Shown in pieces: positions 46,313 through 57,186 of a stretch of DNA of 64,000 bases (position 1 is the stretch's first letter; each line of letters starts with the position of its first letter). Position numbers and translations under genes: made by a program. Below the pieces are notes generated by a model, which was not told the DNA's origin, did no database searches, and worked only from the letters and a program-made list of their open reading frames with translations. This stretch comes from Marinobacter orientalis. Lineage in GTDB: Bacteria; Pseudomonadota; Gammaproteobacteria; Pseudomonadales; Oleiphilaceae. Location: the NCBI RefSeq assembly GCF_004792665.1, contig NZ_SRZX01000006.1, forward strand, positions 160,835 through 224,834, in the 5' to 3' direction.

Positions 46313-48493
46313 ATGACAGAACGCGTACAAGTCGGCGGCCTTCAGGTCGCGAAGAACCTGTTCGATTTCGTTAATAATGAAGCGATTCCGGGCACCGGTG
46401 TCGACACTGACAAATTCTGGGGCGAGTTTGACAGGATTGTTCACGATCTGGCTCCCCGCAATAAAGAGCTGCTCGCCAGGCGCGATGCCATTCAGGAGAA
46501 GATGGACACCTGGAATCGCGACCATAAAGGCCAGAAGCTTGATATGGCCGAATACAAGTCATTCCTGAAAGACATCGGCTATCTGGTCGACGAGCCGGGC
46601 GATTTCAGGATTTCCACCTCCAATGTGGACCCGGAAGTGGCCACAATGGCCGGTCCCCAGCTGGTGGTTCCGGTGATGAATGCCCGCTTTGCCCTGAACG
46701 CTGCCAACGCCCGCTGGGGTAGTCTGTACGATGCGCTTTATGGTACCGATGCCATTCCCGAGGAAGACGGCGCCGAGAAAGGCCGTGGCTATAATCCGGT
46801 ACGCGGTGCCAGGGTGATCGAGTTCGCCCGCAACCTTCTGGATGACTCAGCCCCGCTGTCCTCCGGTAGCCACAAGGATGCGGTCCAGTACCTGGTAGAG
46901 GGTGGCAAACTGGTGGTCAGGCTGCAGAATGGCGAGTCCACCGGCCTGAAAGACGAATCTGCTTTTGTTGGCTACACCGGTGCTGCTGATGCGCCTGCCG
47001 GTGTTCTGCTGGTCAGGAATGGCATGCACTTCGAGATCCAGATCGACGCCAGCCATCCCATTGGCAAGGACGACGGTGCCCACGTCAAAGACGTGCTGAT
47101 GGAGTCTGCCCTGACCACCATCATGGACTGCGAGGACTCTGTTGCCGCCGTGGACGCGGACGACAAGGCGCTGGCCTACCGCAACTGGCTTGGTCTGATG
47201 AAGGGCAACCTGGAAGAGACTTTTGACAAGGGCGGGGAGCAAATGACCCGCAAAATGCATCAGGACCGGGCCTACAACAAGCCGAATGGTGGTGAGCTGG
47301 TACTCAAGGGGCGCAGTCTGATGTTTGTGCGCAACGTCGGGCACCTGATGACCAACCCGGCGATCCTGCTGAAAGATGGCAGCGAAGTGCCTGAAGGACT
47401 GATGGACGGTCTGTTGACCTCGCTGATAGCGATTCACGATCTCAAGGGCACCGGCAAGCTACAGAACAGCACCACCGGTTCGGTTTACATCGTCAAGCCC
47501 AAGATGCACGGGCCGGAAGAAGTGGCGTTTACCAATGAATTTTTCGGTCGCGTCGAGGATGCACTCGGCCTGCCCGCGTTCACGCTCAAAGTCGGTATCA
47601 TGGATGAGGAGCGTCGTACGACCGTTAACCTGAAATCCTGTATCCATGCCGCCAAAGAGCGTGCGGTGTTCATCAATACCGGCTTCCTGGACCGCACCGG
47701 TGACGAAATCCACACCTCCATGGAGCTGGGGCCGTTCATGCGCAAGGGTGCGATGAAGCAGGCGACCTGGATTCAGGCCTATGAACAGTGGAACGTGGAT
47801 ATCGGTCTGGAGACCGGTTTCCGCGGAGTTGCGCAGATCGGAAAGGGCATGTGGGCCATGCCGGACCTGATGGCGGGCATGCTGGAAGCCAAGATCGGCC
47901 ATCCGAAAGCCGGTGCCAATACTGCATGGGTTCCATCGCCCACTGCGGCTACCCTGCATGCCATCCATTATCACCAGGTGAGTGTTGCCGATATCCAGAA
48001 AGAACTGGAAAGCCGGACACGCGCCAACCTGGACGATATCCTCACAGTTCCGGTCATGGATGATCCGGAGTCCCTGTCAGCTGAAGAGATCCAGCAGGAG
48101 CTGGACAACAATGCCCAGGGTATTCTCGGCTACGTGGTGCGCTGGATCGACAGTGGTGTAGGTTGCTCCAAGGTGCCCGACATCAATGATGTGGGCCTGA
48201 TGGAAGACCGTGCAACACTGCGTATTGCCTCGCAGTTGCTGACCAACTGGCTCTACCATGGCATCTGCACTGAAGAGCAGATCCACGAAACCATGAAACG
48301 CATGGCCGCTGTTGTGGATCGCCAGAATGCCAACGACCCGTCCTACCGCGCCATGGCGCCGGAGTTTGATGCCAGCATTGCCTTCCAGGCAGCCATGGAT
48401 CTGGTGCTGAAGGGGCGCGAGCAGCCGAACGGCTACACCGAGCCGCTACTGCACGCCTATCGTCTGAAGGCGAAAGAGAAGTACGGGCAGTAA
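46313..48493 (+). CDS. glcB: Malate synthase G
   Basis: Condenses glyoxylate and acetyl-CoA to malate. The 726 residues match the monomeric G isoform: the inserted beta domain near residues 135-260, catalytic-site segments [28 protein letters not shown] and [20 protein letters not shown], and [25 protein letters not shown]. It stands alone, with no glcDEF or aceA beside it. It sits between cysS and folD, which are neighbours in P. aeruginosa. GAGG precedes the start. Confidence 0.97.
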   Translation: MTERVQVGGLQVAKNLFDFVNNEAIPGTGVDTDKFWGEFDRIVHDLAPRNKELLARRDAIQEKMDTWNRDHKGQKLDMAEYKSFLKDIGYLVDEPGDFRISTSNVDPEVATMAGPQLVVPVMNARFALNAANARWGSLYDALYGTDAIPEEDGAEKGRGYNPVRGARVIEFARNLLDDSAPLSSGSHKDAVQYLVEGGKLVVRLQNGESTGLKDESAFVGYTGAADAPAGVLLVRNGMHFEIQIDASHPIGKDDGAHVKDVLMESALTTIMDCEDSVAAVDADDKALAYRNWLGLMKGNLEETFDKGGEQMTRKMHQDRAYNKPNGGELVLKGRSLMFVRNVGHLMTNPAILLKDGSEVPEGLMDGLLTSLIAIHDLKGTGKLQNSTTGSVYIVKPKMHGPEEVAFTNEFFGRVEDALGLPAFTLKVGIMDEERRTTVNLKSCIHAAKERAVFINTGFLDRTGDEIHTSMELGPFMRKGAMKQATWIQAYEQWNVDIGLETGFRGVAQIGKGMWAMPDLMAGMLEAKIGHPKAGANTAWVPSPTAATLHAIHYHQVSVADIQKELESRTRANLDDILTVPVMDDPESLSAEEIQQELDNNAQGILGYVVRWIDSGVGCSKVPDINDVGLMEDRATLRIASQLLTNWLYHGICTEEQIHETMKRMAAVVDRQNANDPSYRAMAPEFDASIAFQAAMDLVLKGREQPNGYTEPLLHAYRLKAKEKYGQ

Positions 48494-48501
48494 GCGCCCG
48501 G

Positions 48502-48540
48502 CCACAAAAAACCCTGCAATTTTGCAGGGTTTTTTTGTGG
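48502..48540. terminator. Strong bidirectional terminator after glcB
   Basis: A very long near-perfect stem (CCACAAAAAACCCTGCAA against TTGCAGGGTTTTTTTGTGG) starts eight bases after the glcB stop. The A-run and T-run flank the GC core on both strands. Confidence 0.93.
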
Positions 48541-48562
48541 GTGGAGCTTTTGAAGTGTTCCG

Positions 48563-48666
48563 CTTTGTCGGATTACGGCCCATTGGGGCCTAATCCGATC
48601 TGCGGGCGGGCACCCCGGAAGTTTTCACATGTAGGTCGGATTAGGCAAAGCCGTAATCCGACAAAG
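48563..48666. repeat. REP doublet (REPIN-like) palindromic element
   Basis: The element is bounded by CTTTGTCGGATTACGGC (48563-48579) and its exact complement (48650-48666), a perfect 17-bp inverted pair. Each side also folds on itself: GTCGGATTACGGCC with GGCCTAATCCGATC, and GTCGGATTAGGC with GCCGTAATCCGAC. Two REP-type hairpins in inverted order form a doublet of the kind mobilised by REP-associated transposases. The GTCGGATTA(G/C)G core is a widespread extragenic repeat in gammaproteobacteria. It fills the glcB-folD gap. Confidence 0.85.
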
Positions 48667-48670
48667 CCAC

Positions 48671-49528
48671 TCAATCCTTGTGAAGTTCGTTAGCGGCATA
48701 AAGCGTATTCTGCAACAGCGTCGCAATTGTCATTGGCCCCACACCGCCCGGAACCGGCGTAATATACGCCGCACGCTCTGAAGCGGCGGCAAAATCCACA
48801 TCCCCTCGCAGCTTCCCGTCTTCCATGCGGTTGATGCCCACATCAATCACGGTAGCCCCGGGTTTGACCCAATCGCCCTTGATCAGCCCCGGTTTGCCAA
48901 CGGCTGCAATCAGAATATCGGCCTCTCTGACGAACTTCTCCAGGTCATCGGTAAACCGGTGACATACCGTCACCGTTGCGCCTTTGAGCAGCAGTTCCAT
49001 GGTCATGGGCCGGCCAACGATATTGGAAGCACCCACTATGACCGCGTGCTGGCCCTTGTAAGGGGTGTCAATGCTGTCCAGCAGGGTGATGACGCCGGCG
49101 GGTGTGCAGGGCCTCAGGGCGGGTTTGCGCTGTACCAGGCGGCCGATGTTGTAGGGATGGAAGCCGTCCACATCCTTGTCCGGGCGAATCTTTAGCAGAA
49201 TGGGGTCTGCATCCATGTGCGCCGGCAGCGGAAGCTGTACCAGAATGCCGTCTACATCCGCGTTTTCATTCAGTTCGTCGACCAGTGCTTCCAGCGCCTC
49301 CTGGGAGGTGTCTTCCGGCAGGTCATAAGAAAGCGACATGATGCCGGCCTCATCGCAGGCCCTGCGCTTGTTGCCCACATAAACCTGAGAGGCCGGGTCA
49401 CTGCCTACCAGCACCACGGCAAGTCCCGGAGCACGAAGGCCCTGCTGTTTGCGGGTTTCGGTTGCTGCCGCGACCTGCTGGCGCACGGCGGCTGCGATTT
49501 CTTTTCCGTTAATCAGTTTGGCGCTCAT
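48671..49528 (-). CDS. folD: Methylenetetrahydrofolate dehydrogenase / methenyltetrahydrofolate cyclohydrolase
   Basis: Bifunctional enzyme interconverting methylene-, methenyl- and 10-formyl-tetrahydrofolate with NADP. The 285 residues include [23 protein letters not shown] (with the catalytic Lys), [12 protein letters not shown], the NADP site [13 protein letters not shown] and the C-terminal [18 protein letters not shown]. It is convergent with glcB and divergent from the tRNA cluster. Confidence 0.97.
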   Translation of the reverse strand: MSAKLINGKEIAAAVRQQVAAATETRKQQGLRAPGLAVVLVGSDPASQVYVGNKRRACDEAGIMSLSYDLPEDTSQEALEALVDELNENADVDGILVQLPLPAHMDADPILLKIRPDKDVDGFHPYNIGRLVQRKPALRPCTPAGVITLLDSIDTPYKGQHAVIVGASNIVGRPMTMELLLKGATVTVCHRFTDDLEKFVREADILIAAVGKPGLIKGDWVKPGATVIDVGINRMEDGKLRGDVDFAAASERAAYITPVPGGVGPMTIATLLQNTLYAANELHKD

Positions 49529-49692
49529 GTCTTTGTCTTGTCGGTTATGCGAAGATGAAGGCGTTGCATTGTCTCATGCTTGGGGTCTGCCGCCAATCGA
49601 TGGGCGAAAAGCCCAAATGCTTGTTGACGGACCGGTTCGGCGCCGGTAATATGCGCGCCAACTTTGCTGAGGTTTCTGTTGTTCAGTTCAGA

Positions 49693-49769
49693 CGGGGTAT
49701 AGCGCAGTCTGGTAGCGCGCCTGCTTTGGGAGCAGGATGTCGGGAGTTCGAATCTCTCTACCCCGACCA
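49693..49769 (+). tRNA. tRNA-Pro (TGG)
   Basis: Acceptor CGGGGTA pairs with TACCCCG, followed by A and encoded CCA. The anticodon loop TTTGGGA between CCTGC and GCAGG gives TGG, and GTTCGAATC forms the T-loop. First of a four-tRNA cluster. Confidence 0.96.
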
Positions 49770-49803
49770 CTTTCTGAATATTCAGGTGGGCGAACGGTTC
49801 TAT

Positions 49804-49880
49804 GCGCCCGTAGCTCAGCTGGATAGAGCATCGGCCTTCTAAGCCGGTGGTCGCAGGTTCGAGTCCTGCCGGGCGCGCCA
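49804..49880 (+). tRNA. tRNA-Arg (TCT)
   Basis: Acceptor GCGCCCG pairs with CGGGCGC, followed by G and encoded CCA. The anticodon loop CTTCTAA gives TCT. The T-loop GTTCGAGTC is intact. Confidence 0.96.
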
Positions 49881-49974
49881 TACCGCAGACGGTCTGATCC
49901 GTCCCGGAGACACCGAATCAGCAAAGTTAATTTGGAGTATTGGGCGGGGAATTGCCCGTCGATAGTCTGGATGT

Positions 49975-50051
49975 GGTGGACGTAGCTCAGTTGGTAGAGC
50001 TCAGGATTGTGACTCCTGCGGTCGAGGGTTCGATCCCCTTCGTCCACCCCA
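49975..50051 (+). tRNA. tRNA-His (GTG)
   Basis: The extra G(-1) at 49975 faces C73, the histidine identity pair. Acceptor GTGGACG pairs with CGTCCAC and the encoded CCA ends at 50051. The anticodon loop TTGTGAC between CAGGA and TCCTG gives GTG. Confidence 0.96.
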
Positions 50052-50135
50052 ATTTTTTCTGAAGTATTCCAGGGTTTTTTCCGCAAGGCAGGTCCGTTCT
50101 TCCCGAATGTCAGGCAGAGCAGCCCGCGACACTGT

Positions 50136-50220
50136 GCGAGCGTGGCGGAACTGGTAGACGCGCTGGATTTAGGTTCCAGTGGGGCAACCCGTGAGAGTTC
50201 GAGTCTCTCCGCTCGCACCA
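50136..50220 (+). tRNA. tRNA-Leu (TAG)
   Basis: An 85-base class II tRNA with a long variable arm. Acceptor GCGAGCG pairs with CGCTCGC, then ACCA. The anticodon loop TTTAGGT between CTGGA and TCCAG gives TAG. Last of the cluster, before tig. Confidence 0.96.
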
Positions 50221-50434
50221 TTTTATCTTATTGGTTTTCTCCTCTTTTTCCTTTTCCTGATCCGTTCGTGAACCTTTGTCGCAAAAGAGCCTTTATCGGG
50301 TGATTCTCTCGGCATGGCAAACCGTGATAAACTACCGGCTTTTAAATTTGCGTCCTTTTCCGGGAATTCGCCCTGAACAGGACTTTTGGTTTTACTTTCA
50401 TTCACATACCGAACCTGTAATTTGAGGATCTTCC

Positions 50435-51742
50435 ATGCAAGTGTCTGTTGAAACGACCTCCAACATCGAACGTCGGATGACGATTGGTGTGCCCGCCCAG
50501 GAAATCGACCAGGCGGTCCAGAAGCGCCTGCAGGAAACCGCACGCACAGTCAAGATGAACGGTTTCCGTCCGGGCAAAGTGCCCATGAGTGTGGTGAAGC
50601 GTCGTTTCGGTGACAGCGTCCGTCAGGAAATTGTCGGCGAAGTCATGCGTGACAACTACATCAAGGCGCTCCAGGAGCAGGACATCAATCCGGCCGGCTG
50701 GCCCAGGTTTGAACCGAAAACCATGGAAGAGGGCAAAGACCTCGAGTTCGTGGCCGTCTTTGAAGTGATGCCGGAAGTGGAGCTGGGTGATTTCAGCAAG
50801 ATCTCCGTTGAAAAGCCGAAGGCCGAGATTACCGAAAAAGACGTCGACACCATGATCGACAATCTGCGCCGCCAGCAGGCGACCATGAAATCCGTCAAGC
50901 GCAAGTCCAAGAACAAGGACGTGGTGCTGATCGACTTCAAAGGCTTTGTGGACGGTGAGGAGTTCGAAGGTGGCGCTGCCGAGAACCACAAACTGACCCT
51001 GGGTTCCGGCCAGATGATTCCCGGGTTTGAAAAGGGCATCGTTGGCGGCAAGGCTGGCGAAGAGTTCGAGATTGAAGTGACCTTCCCCGAGGATTACCAG
51101 AACGAAGAATTGGCGGGCAAGCCGGCGAAGTTCGAGATCAAGATTCACGACGTTCAGGAGCCGCAGTTACCGGAACTGGACGCCGAGTTCTTCAAGAAAT
51201 TCGGTATCGACGCAGAAGACGAAGCTACCTTCCGTGAAGAAGTCCGGAAGAATATGGAACGGGAGCTCAAGCAGGCTGTCTCCAACAAGGTCAAGAACGA
51301 CGTTGTTGAAGGACTGCTCGAGAGTACCGACCTTGAAGTTCCCACAGCCCTGGTAGACCAGGAAATCGACCGTCTGCGCCAGGATGCGGTACAGCGGTTC
51401 GGCGGCCAGGTTGATCCGCAGCAGCTGCCGAAAGAGATCTTTGAAGAGCAGGCTCGTCGTCGTGTAAAAACCGGCCTGCTGTTCCAGGAAGTCGTGAAGC
51501 AGCATGACCTGAAAGCAGATCCTGCTAAAGTGGATGAAAAGATCCAGGAAATCGCATCAACGTATGAACAACCGGAGGAGGTTGTCGCGCACTTCAGCAG
51601 CAACCCGGAGCAGAAGCAGCAGATCGAGTCCTCTGTTCTCGAAGATGCGGTTGTTGACCTGGTTCTGGATCAGGCCGACGTCAAGGAAAAGACGCTCAAG
51701 TACGAAGAGGCTATCCAGGCCGGCCAGCAGCAACAGGGTTAA
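50435..51742 (+). CDS. tig: Trigger factor
   Basis: Ribosome-bound chaperone and prolyl isomerase acting on nascent chains. The 435 residues show the ribosome-binding motif GFRPGKVPMSVVKRRFG near residue 45, the FKBP-like domain (about 160-245) and the C-terminal chaperone arms. GAGG precedes the start. It heads the tig-clpP-clpX-lon proteostasis block. Confidence 0.97.
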   Translation: MQVSVETTSNIERRMTIGVPAQEIDQAVQKRLQETARTVKMNGFRPGKVPMSVVKRRFGDSVRQEIVGEVMRDNYIKALQEQDINPAGWPRFEPKTMEEGKDLEFVAVFEVMPEVELGDFSKISVEKPKAEITEKDVDTMIDNLRRQQATMKSVKRKSKNKDVVLIDFKGFVDGEEFEGGAAENHKLTLGSGQMIPGFEKGIVGGKAGEEFEIEVTFPEDYQNEELAGKPAKFEIKIHDVQEPQLPELDAEFFKKFGIDAEDEATFREEVRKNMERELKQAVSNKVKNDVVEGLLESTDLEVPTALVDQEIDRLRQDAVQRFGGQVDPQQLPKEIFEEQARRRVKTGLLFQEVVKQHDLKADPAKVDEKIQEIASTYEQPEEVVAHFSSNPEQKQQIESSVLEDAVVDLVLDQADVKEKTLKYEEAIQAGQQQQG

Positions 51743-51793
51743 AGACTGCGGGGGACCAATAAAATCAGTGTCCCCGGCATGTACTGAGTGAAG

Positions 51794-51816
51794 CAGCCGG
51801 CACGTCCGGCTGTTTT
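51794..51816 (+). terminator. Terminator after tig
   Basis: CAGCCGG, a CACGT loop and CCGGCTG, then TTTT. A second weaker stem (GGGGAC/GTCCCC) lies just upstream. Confidence 0.8.
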
Positions 51817-51926
51817 CATCTTGGCCCGGTGCTGGCAGAGTGGGAGTAGTTACGAGGCTTTGCCGATTTATAACGCTGTGGCAGACCAACGCCACCTCAT
51901 TGTCCAGAAAGGAGTTCACGCGCATC

Positions 51927-52562
51927 ATGACGCAGAAACCAATCGATGGCCCCGCAATGGTTACCAATTCCGGCCTGGTGCCAATCGTTATAGAGCAGAC
52001 CGCACGGGGCGAGCGCTCATTTGATATCTTTTCGCGTCTGCTCAAGGAGCGGGTCATCTTCATGGTAGGCCCGGTTGAGGATCACATGGCCAACCTGATT
52101 GTGGCGCAGCTGTTGTTCCTCGAGTCAGAAAATCCTGACAAGGACATTCACCTGTACATCAACAGCCCGGGTGGTTCTGTGACTGCTGGCATGTCCATTT
52201 ACGACACCATGCAGTTTGTCAAGCCGGATGTGGCCACCCTCTGTGTGGGTCAGGCGGCCAGTATGGGCGCTTTCCTGCTGGCCGGCGGTGCTGCAGGCAA
52301 ACGTGCCTGCCTGCCGAATTCGCGGGTCATGATCCACCAGCCGCTGGGCGGCTATCAGGGCCAGGCATCGGATATCGAGATCCACACACGTGAGATTCTG
52401 AAGATACGCCACACCCTCAATTCCATCCTTGCGCACCATACCGGCCAGAAGCTGGAAACCATCGGCAAGGACACAGACCGTGATTACTTTATGGATCCAC
52501 AACAGGCAAAGGACTATGGCCTGATTGATTCTATACTTGATAAGCGTGTACCGAATAAATAA
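51927..52562 (+). CDS. clpP: ATP-dependent Clp protease proteolytic subunit
   Basis: Serine protease that forms two heptameric rings and works with ClpX. The 211-residue reading from 51927 ([16 protein letters not shown]) includes a short propeptide. The catalytic Ser is in [11 protein letters not shown], the His in [12 protein letters not shown], and the Asp follows in the last third. The frame stays open upstream to 51840, but AAAGGAG at 51908-51914 supports the later start. Confidence 0.96.
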   Translation: MTQKPIDGPAMVTNSGLVPIVIEQTARGERSFDIFSRLLKERVIFMVGPVEDHMANLIVAQLLFLESENPDKDIHLYINSPGGSVTAGMSIYDTMQFVKPDVATLCVGQAASMGAFLLAGGAAGKRACLPNSRVMIHQPLGGYQGQASDIEIHTREILKIRHTLNSILAHHTGQKLETIGKDTDRDYFMDPQQAKDYGLIDSILDKRVPNK

Positions 52563-52640
52563 TACTGGAAGGTAATCGCAACATTCCCTGCCGGCGTATA
52601 GTGGTAACTGCGTCGGTAAACCAAGCTCAGAGGTATTTCA

Positions 52641-53924
52641 ATGGCAGATGAAAAAAACGGCAGAGGCGACGATAACGGCAAGTTGCTGTACTGCTCGTTT
52701 TGTGGAAAGAGCCAGCATGAAGTCCGTAAGCTCATTGCAGGGCCCTCGGTGTTCATCTGCGACGAGTGCGTCGACCTGTGCAACGATATTATCCGGGAAG
52801 AAATCCAGGAAAATGCCCAGGAAGAAGCCAGCGATCGTCTTCCGACACCCGCCGAAATCCGCGACACGCTTAACGAGTACGTGATCGGCCAGGACCGGGC
52901 CAAGGTGGTGCTCTCAGTAGCGGTGTACAACCACTACAAGCGCCTGCGTTACGGCGAGGGCAAGGCCGAGGTGGAACTTGGCAAGAGCAACATATTGCTG
53001 ATTGGCCCCACTGGCAGTGGCAAGACATTGCTTGCAGAAACGCTGGCAAGGATGCTCAACGTTCCGTTCACCATTGCTGATGCCACCACGCTCACGGAAG
53101 CGGGTTATGTTGGTGAGGATGTTGAGAATATCATTCAGAAGTTGCTGCAGAAATGTGATTACGATGTGGATAAGGCCCAGCGCGGCATCGTATACATTGA
53201 CGAGATCGACAAGATTTCCCGCAAGTCTGATAATCCCTCCATTACACGGGATGTGTCCGGTGAGGGTGTACAGCAGGCGCTGCTCAAGCTGATTGAAGGC
53301 ACGGTTGCTTCAGTTCCGCCCCAGGGCGGGCGCAAGCATCCGCAGCAGGAATTCCTTCAGGTGGACACCGGCAACATGCTGTTTATCTGCGGTGGTGCCT
53401 TTGCCGGCCTGGACAAGGTGATTCAGGAGCGTTCTGACCGCAGCAGTATCGGGTTTTCAGCAACGGTGAAAAGTCCCGAGGATATCAAGAATACCGGCGA
53501 CATCATCAAGGACGTCGAGACAGAAGATCTGGTCAAATATGGCCTGATCCCTGAGTTTGTTGGTCGTCTGCCCGTTGTGGCGACGCTGTCGGAGCTGGAT
53601 GAGGATGCGCTTGTCCAGATACTGACAGAGCCCAAGAATGCTCTCACCAAGCAGTATCAGAAGCTGTTTGACATGGAAGGTGTAGAGCTGGACTTCCGCG
53701 AAGACGCGCTTCGGGCGGTCGCCCGCAAGGCCATGATCCGTAAAACCGGTGCTCGGGGCCTGCGTTCCATCATGGAGGCAACGCTGCTGGATACCATGTA
53801 CCAGATTCCGTCCGAGCATGATGTTTCCAAGGTTGTCATTGATGAAAGCGTGATCAACGGCCATTCAGAGCCCTTCAAGATCTATGACAGCAGTGACCAC
53901 GCCAAGGCAGTTCCCGAGGACTGA
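52641..53924 (+). CDS. clpX: ATP-dependent Clp protease ATP-binding subunit
   Basis: AAA+ unfoldase partner of ClpP, 427 residues. The N-terminal zinc domain has its four cysteines in [30 protein letters not shown]. Walker A is GPTGSGKT, Walker B is [10 protein letters not shown], and [11 protein letters not shown] contains the sensor-2 arginine. It lies 78 bases after clpP and is followed by a strong terminator. Confidence 0.97.
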   Translation: MADEKNGRGDDNGKLLYCSFCGKSQHEVRKLIAGPSVFICDECVDLCNDIIREEIQENAQEEASDRLPTPAEIRDTLNEYVIGQDRAKVVLSVAVYNHYKRLRYGEGKAEVELGKSNILLIGPTGSGKTLLAETLARMLNVPFTIADATTLTEAGYVGEDVENIIQKLLQKCDYDVDKAQRGIVYIDEIDKISRKSDNPSITRDVSGEGVQQALLKLIEGTVASVPPQGGRKHPQQEFLQVDTGNMLFICGGAFAGLDKVIQERSDRSSIGFSATVKSPEDIKNTGDIIKDVETEDLVKYGLIPEFVGRLPVVATLSELDEDALVQILTEPKNALTKQYQKLFDMEGVELDFREDALRAVARKAMIRKTGARGLRSIMEATLLDTMYQIPSEHDVSKVVIDESVINGHSEPFKIYDSSDHAKAVPED

Positions 53925-53946
53925 GTGCCCGGGCTGTTAGCGTGAC

Positions 53947-53973
53947 AAAAAAGGGCGGCGACGCCCTTTTTTT
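53947..53973 (+). terminator. Terminator after clpX
   Basis: AAAAAAGGGCG, a GCGA tetraloop and CGCCC, then seven T, 22 bases after the clpX stop. Confidence 0.92.
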
Positions 53974-54020
53974 ATGGCCGGAGGACAAGCGAAAGAGCGG
54001 CATTCCGAACTGTAAAAAGA

Positions 54021-54046
54021 TTGCAATTTTTGCTGTCGCCCCAAAG
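54021..54046 (+). promoter_or_regulatory. Possible heat-shock (sigma-32) promoter of lon
   Basis: TTGCAA (54021-54026) and CCCCAAAG (54039-54046), 12 bases apart, loosely match the heat-shock pattern CTTGAAA-N11-16-CCCCATNT, 42 bases before the lon start. The strong terminator just upstream means lon needs its own promoter. The match is imperfect. Confidence 0.4.
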
Positions 54047-54087
54047 AAGGGTGATATGCTGAATCAAACATCGTCAGAGGATTTTCT

Positions 54088-56505
54088 ATGACCCTGATAC
54101 CTGAAGAATCTGTGCAAGAATACCCGCTGTTACCACTGAGAGATGTGGTGGTGTTCCCGCACATGGTAGTGCCGCTGTTCGTGGGCCGTGAAAAGTCCAT
54201 ACAGGCGCTGGAAGCGGCCATGGAGGGCAACAAGGAGATCCTGCTGGTTGCCCAGCGAGATGCTTCCACCGACGAGCCCGGCCCGGACGACGTGTTTGCC
54301 ATGGGCACTGTGGCGACCGTGTTACAAATGCTTCGACTGCCGGATGGGACGGTCAAGGTCCTGGTTGAAGGCAACGCGCGGGCAACCATCACCAATATTG
54401 ATGACGGTGAATACCTGTCCGGCAAGGCCATGCTGATGGATGAGGACTCCCTGCCGGCACGGGAAGAGGAGGTCCTGGTCAAGACTCTGATGGAGGAGTT
54501 TGAAAAATACGTCAAGCTCTCAAGAAAGGTGCCTTCGGAAGTCTCCAACGCGCTCACGGGCATCACCGAACTCGAGCGCCTGGCCGACACCATGGCCGCT
54601 CATCTGGAATTGAAGATTCCTGAGAAGCAGGAACTTCTGGAAGCACTGGAAATCCGCCAGCGTGTGGACCTGCTTCTGGGCAAGCTGGATGGCGAAATCG
54701 ATCTGATCGAGGTTGAGAAACGCATACGTGGCCGCGTCAAGAAGCAGATGGAGCGCAGCCAGCGGGAGTATTACCTCAACGAGCAGATGAAAGCGATCCA
54801 GAAGGAGATGGGCAGCCTCGGTGAGGGCAACAACGACTTTGAAGAGCTTGAGCAGAAGCTGGAAGAAGCCAGCCTGCCTGAAGAGGCCCGTAAGAAAACC
54901 GAAGCGGAGCTCAACAAGCTCAAGATGATGTCGCCCATGTCTGCCGAGGCAACGGTGGTACGTGGCTATATCGACTGGATGCTGGCCATTCCCTGGAAGA
55001 AGCGCAGCCGCGTTCGCCATGACATCGAGAAAGCCCGTGACATTCTCGACGAAGATCATTACGGACTGGACGAGGTCAAGAAGCGTATTCTGGAGTACCT
55101 GGCTGTCCAGAGCCGGGTGAAAAAGGTGAAGGGTCCTGTGCTCTGTCTGGTGGGGCCTCCTGGTGTAGGTAAAACCTCGCTGGGGCAGTCGATTGCCCGC
55201 GCGACCAATCGAAAATATACCCGTATGGCGCTTGGTGGCGTGCGCGATGAGGCCGAGATTCGCGGTCATCGCAAAACCTACATTGGTGCGCTTCCGGGCA
55301 AGCTTTTGCAGAAATTGTCCAAGGTGGGCGTGAAGAATCCGCTGTTCCTGTTCGATGAAATCGACAAGATGGGCATGGACCACCGCGGTGATCCGGCTTC
55401 GGCTCTTCTGGAAGTACTGGATCCGGAACAGAACCACACCTTTAATGACCATTATCTGGAGGTGGACTACGACCTTTCAGACGTGATGTTTGTATGCACA
55501 TCGAATTCCATGGACATTCCGTCAGCCCTGCTGGACCGTATGGAAATCATCCGTATTCCGGGTTATACCGAAGATGAGAAGGTCAATATCGCGCTCAAGT
55601 ATCTGTTGCCGAAGCAGATAAAGGCCAATGGTCTGCGCAGGAACGAACTGGAAATACCGAAGGAAACACTGCGCGACCTGATCCGTTACTACACACGTGA
55701 GGCGGGCGTGCGTGGCCTGGAGAGGGAGATTGCCAAGCTTTGTCGCAAGGTGGTGCGTGATCACGTAGAAAGCGGCGACAAGAGCTCTGTCACGCTGACG
55801 CCGGAGATGCTCGAGGATTACTCGGGCGTGAAGAAGTTCAAGTATGGTCTGGCCGAGGAGAAGAACCAGGTCGGCCAGGTTACCGGACTTGCCTGGACTC
55901 AGGTCGGCGGCGAACTGCTGACGCTGGAATGTGCCTTGACCAGAGGCAAGGGCAGAGTCATCAAGACCGGCTCCCTGGGTGACGTCATGCAGGAGTCAAT
56001 CCAGGCCGCACTGACGGTGGTGAGAAGCCGTGCGGTTGGCCTGGGAATCAGTGACGATTTCCATGAAAAGCACGATCTTCACGTTCACGTTCCCGAGGGA
56101 GCCACGCCAAAAGATGGCCCCAGTGCCGGTGTGGGCATGTGCACGGCGCTGGTTTCTGCACTGACCCAGATTCCGGTTCGGGCTGACGTGGCGATGACCG
56201 GTGAGATCACCCTTCGGGGCCGGGTACTGCCCATCGGAGGCCTCAAGGAAAAGCTGTTGGCGGCCCATCGTGGCGGTATCAAGACAGTGATCATCCCCGA
56301 TGAAAATGTCCGCGATCTCAAGGAGATACCGGACAATATCAAGGAGTCCCTGGAGATTCGTCCGGTCAAGTGGATTGATGAGGTTCTGGATATAGCACTG
56401 GCCTATCCACCGGAACCACTCACCGAGGATTCATCATCGGAGAAGGCTGCCAGCAAGCCCCGGGATGATGATGGTGAGGCCGCAGAGCGCATAAATACAC
56501 ATTAA
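54088..56505 (+). CDS. lon: ATP-dependent Lon protease
   Basis: Homohexameric AAA+ serine protease degrading damaged and regulatory proteins. The 805 residues run through the N-terminal substrate domain ([23 protein letters not shown]), a coiled coil, Walker [14 protein letters not shown] and Walker [11 protein letters not shown]. The protease domain follows with catalytic Ser in [11 protein letters not shown] and the partner Lys downstream. Length and order fit the bacterial LonA type. Confidence 0.97.
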   Translation: MTLIPEESVQEYPLLPLRDVVVFPHMVVPLFVGREKSIQALEAAMEGNKEILLVAQRDASTDEPGPDDVFAMGTVATVLQMLRLPDGTVKVLVEGNARATITNIDDGEYLSGKAMLMDEDSLPAREEEVLVKTLMEEFEKYVKLSRKVPSEVSNALTGITELERLADTMAAHLELKIPEKQELLEALEIRQRVDLLLGKLDGEIDLIEVEKRIRGRVKKQMERSQREYYLNEQMKAIQKEMGSLGEGNNDFEELEQKLEEASLPEEARKKTEAELNKLKMMSPMSAEATVVRGYIDWMLAIPWKKRSRVRHDIEKARDILDEDHYGLDEVKKRILEYLAVQSRVKKVKGPVLCLVGPPGVGKTSLGQSIARATNRKYTRMALGGVRDEAEIRGHRKTYIGALPGKLLQKLSKVGVKNPLFLFDEIDKMGMDHRGDPASALLEVLDPEQNHTFNDHYLEVDYDLSDVMFVCTSNSMDIPSALLDRMEIIRIPGYTEDEKVNIALKYLLPKQIKANGLRRNELEIPKETLRDLIRYYTREAGVRGLEREIAKLCRKVVRDHVESGDKSSVTLTPEMLEDYSGVKKFKYGLAEEKNQVGQVTGLAWTQVGGELLTLECALTRGKGRVIKTGSLGDVMQESIQAALTVVRSRAVGLGISDDFHEKHDLHVHVPEGATPKDGPSAGVGMCTALVSALTQIPVRADVAMTGEITLRGRVLPIGGLKEKLLAAHRGGIKTVIIPDENVRDLKEIPDNIKESLEIRPVKWIDEVLDIALAYPPEPLTEDSSSEKAASKPRDDDGEAAERINTH

Positions 56506-56743
56506 ACACACGCTGTGTTGTTGACATGCGAGAGAGCCCATTGGTATAACTGTTTCGCCGTGAAGCAGCCAATATCAAGGGCTCCCGCGCAGTTAGTGCC
56601 TATTCCGGACACCGGTAAGTAGCCGCAAGGAATAAAAATAGTGAAGAATGGAATTCTCCGACCGCTTATGCGATAGTCGGGAACATCCAGGAGACAACAA
56701 ACCAACCTATAACATCTTCAACCTGAAATCGAAGGGGTTTAGT

Positions 56744-57016
56744 GTGAATAAGTCCGAACTGATTGATGCAATTGCAGAATCTGCAGATATTTCCAAAGCC
56801 GCTGCTGGCCGCGCTCTGGATGCCATGACCACTTCCATTACCAGTGCCCTTCAAAAAGGCGATCAGGTAACGCTGATTGGTTTTGGTACCTTCTCTGTTA
56901 AAGAGCGTGCTGCGCGCACTGGTCGTAACCCGCAGACTGGTGCCGAGATCAAGATCCCGGCCTCCAAGGTGCCTGGGTTCAAGGCAGGTAAGGCCCTGAA
57001 AGACGCCGTTAAGTAA
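56744..57016 (+). CDS. hupB: Nucleoid-associated protein HU-beta
   Basis: A 90-residue DNA-bending protein. It starts at a GTG with AAGGGG six bases upstream and reads [26 protein letters not shown]. The HU signature [28 protein letters not shown] with the DNA-binding arm Pro follows. The frame is open upstream to 56648, but that part has no homology I can see. It lies downstream of lon, as in E. coli and Pseudomonas. Confidence 0.97.
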   Translation: MNKSELIDAIAESADISKAAAGRALDAMTTSITSALQKGDQVTLIGFGTFSVKERAARTGRNPQTGAEIKIPASKVPGFKAGKALKDAVK

Positions 57017-57109
57017 CGGCTGCTTTCATCGGCAGCGCCCGGAACAGCGGGGGTTGCCGGAGCGGTTGGCCCGGTGGCAATACCGCAGTCAGCCAGCTCA
57101 GATGAATTC

Positions 57110-57140
57110 AAGGCGCATTCCTGAATGAATGCGCCTTTTT
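57110..57140 (+). terminator. Terminator after hupB
   Basis: AAGGCGCATTC and GAATGCGCCTT form an 11-bp stem around CTGAAT, followed by a T-run. Confidence 0.9.
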
Positions 57141-57186
57141 ACGTTAAGAGACCCTCACAGACATCGATCAGGGATCCGGGAGAAAC

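Noticed and set aside
49688..50221. A 177-residue minus-strand frame over the tRNA cluster
   Set aside because: Four intact tRNA genes occupy the stretch. The translated text is the kind of false protein often called across tRNA arrays.
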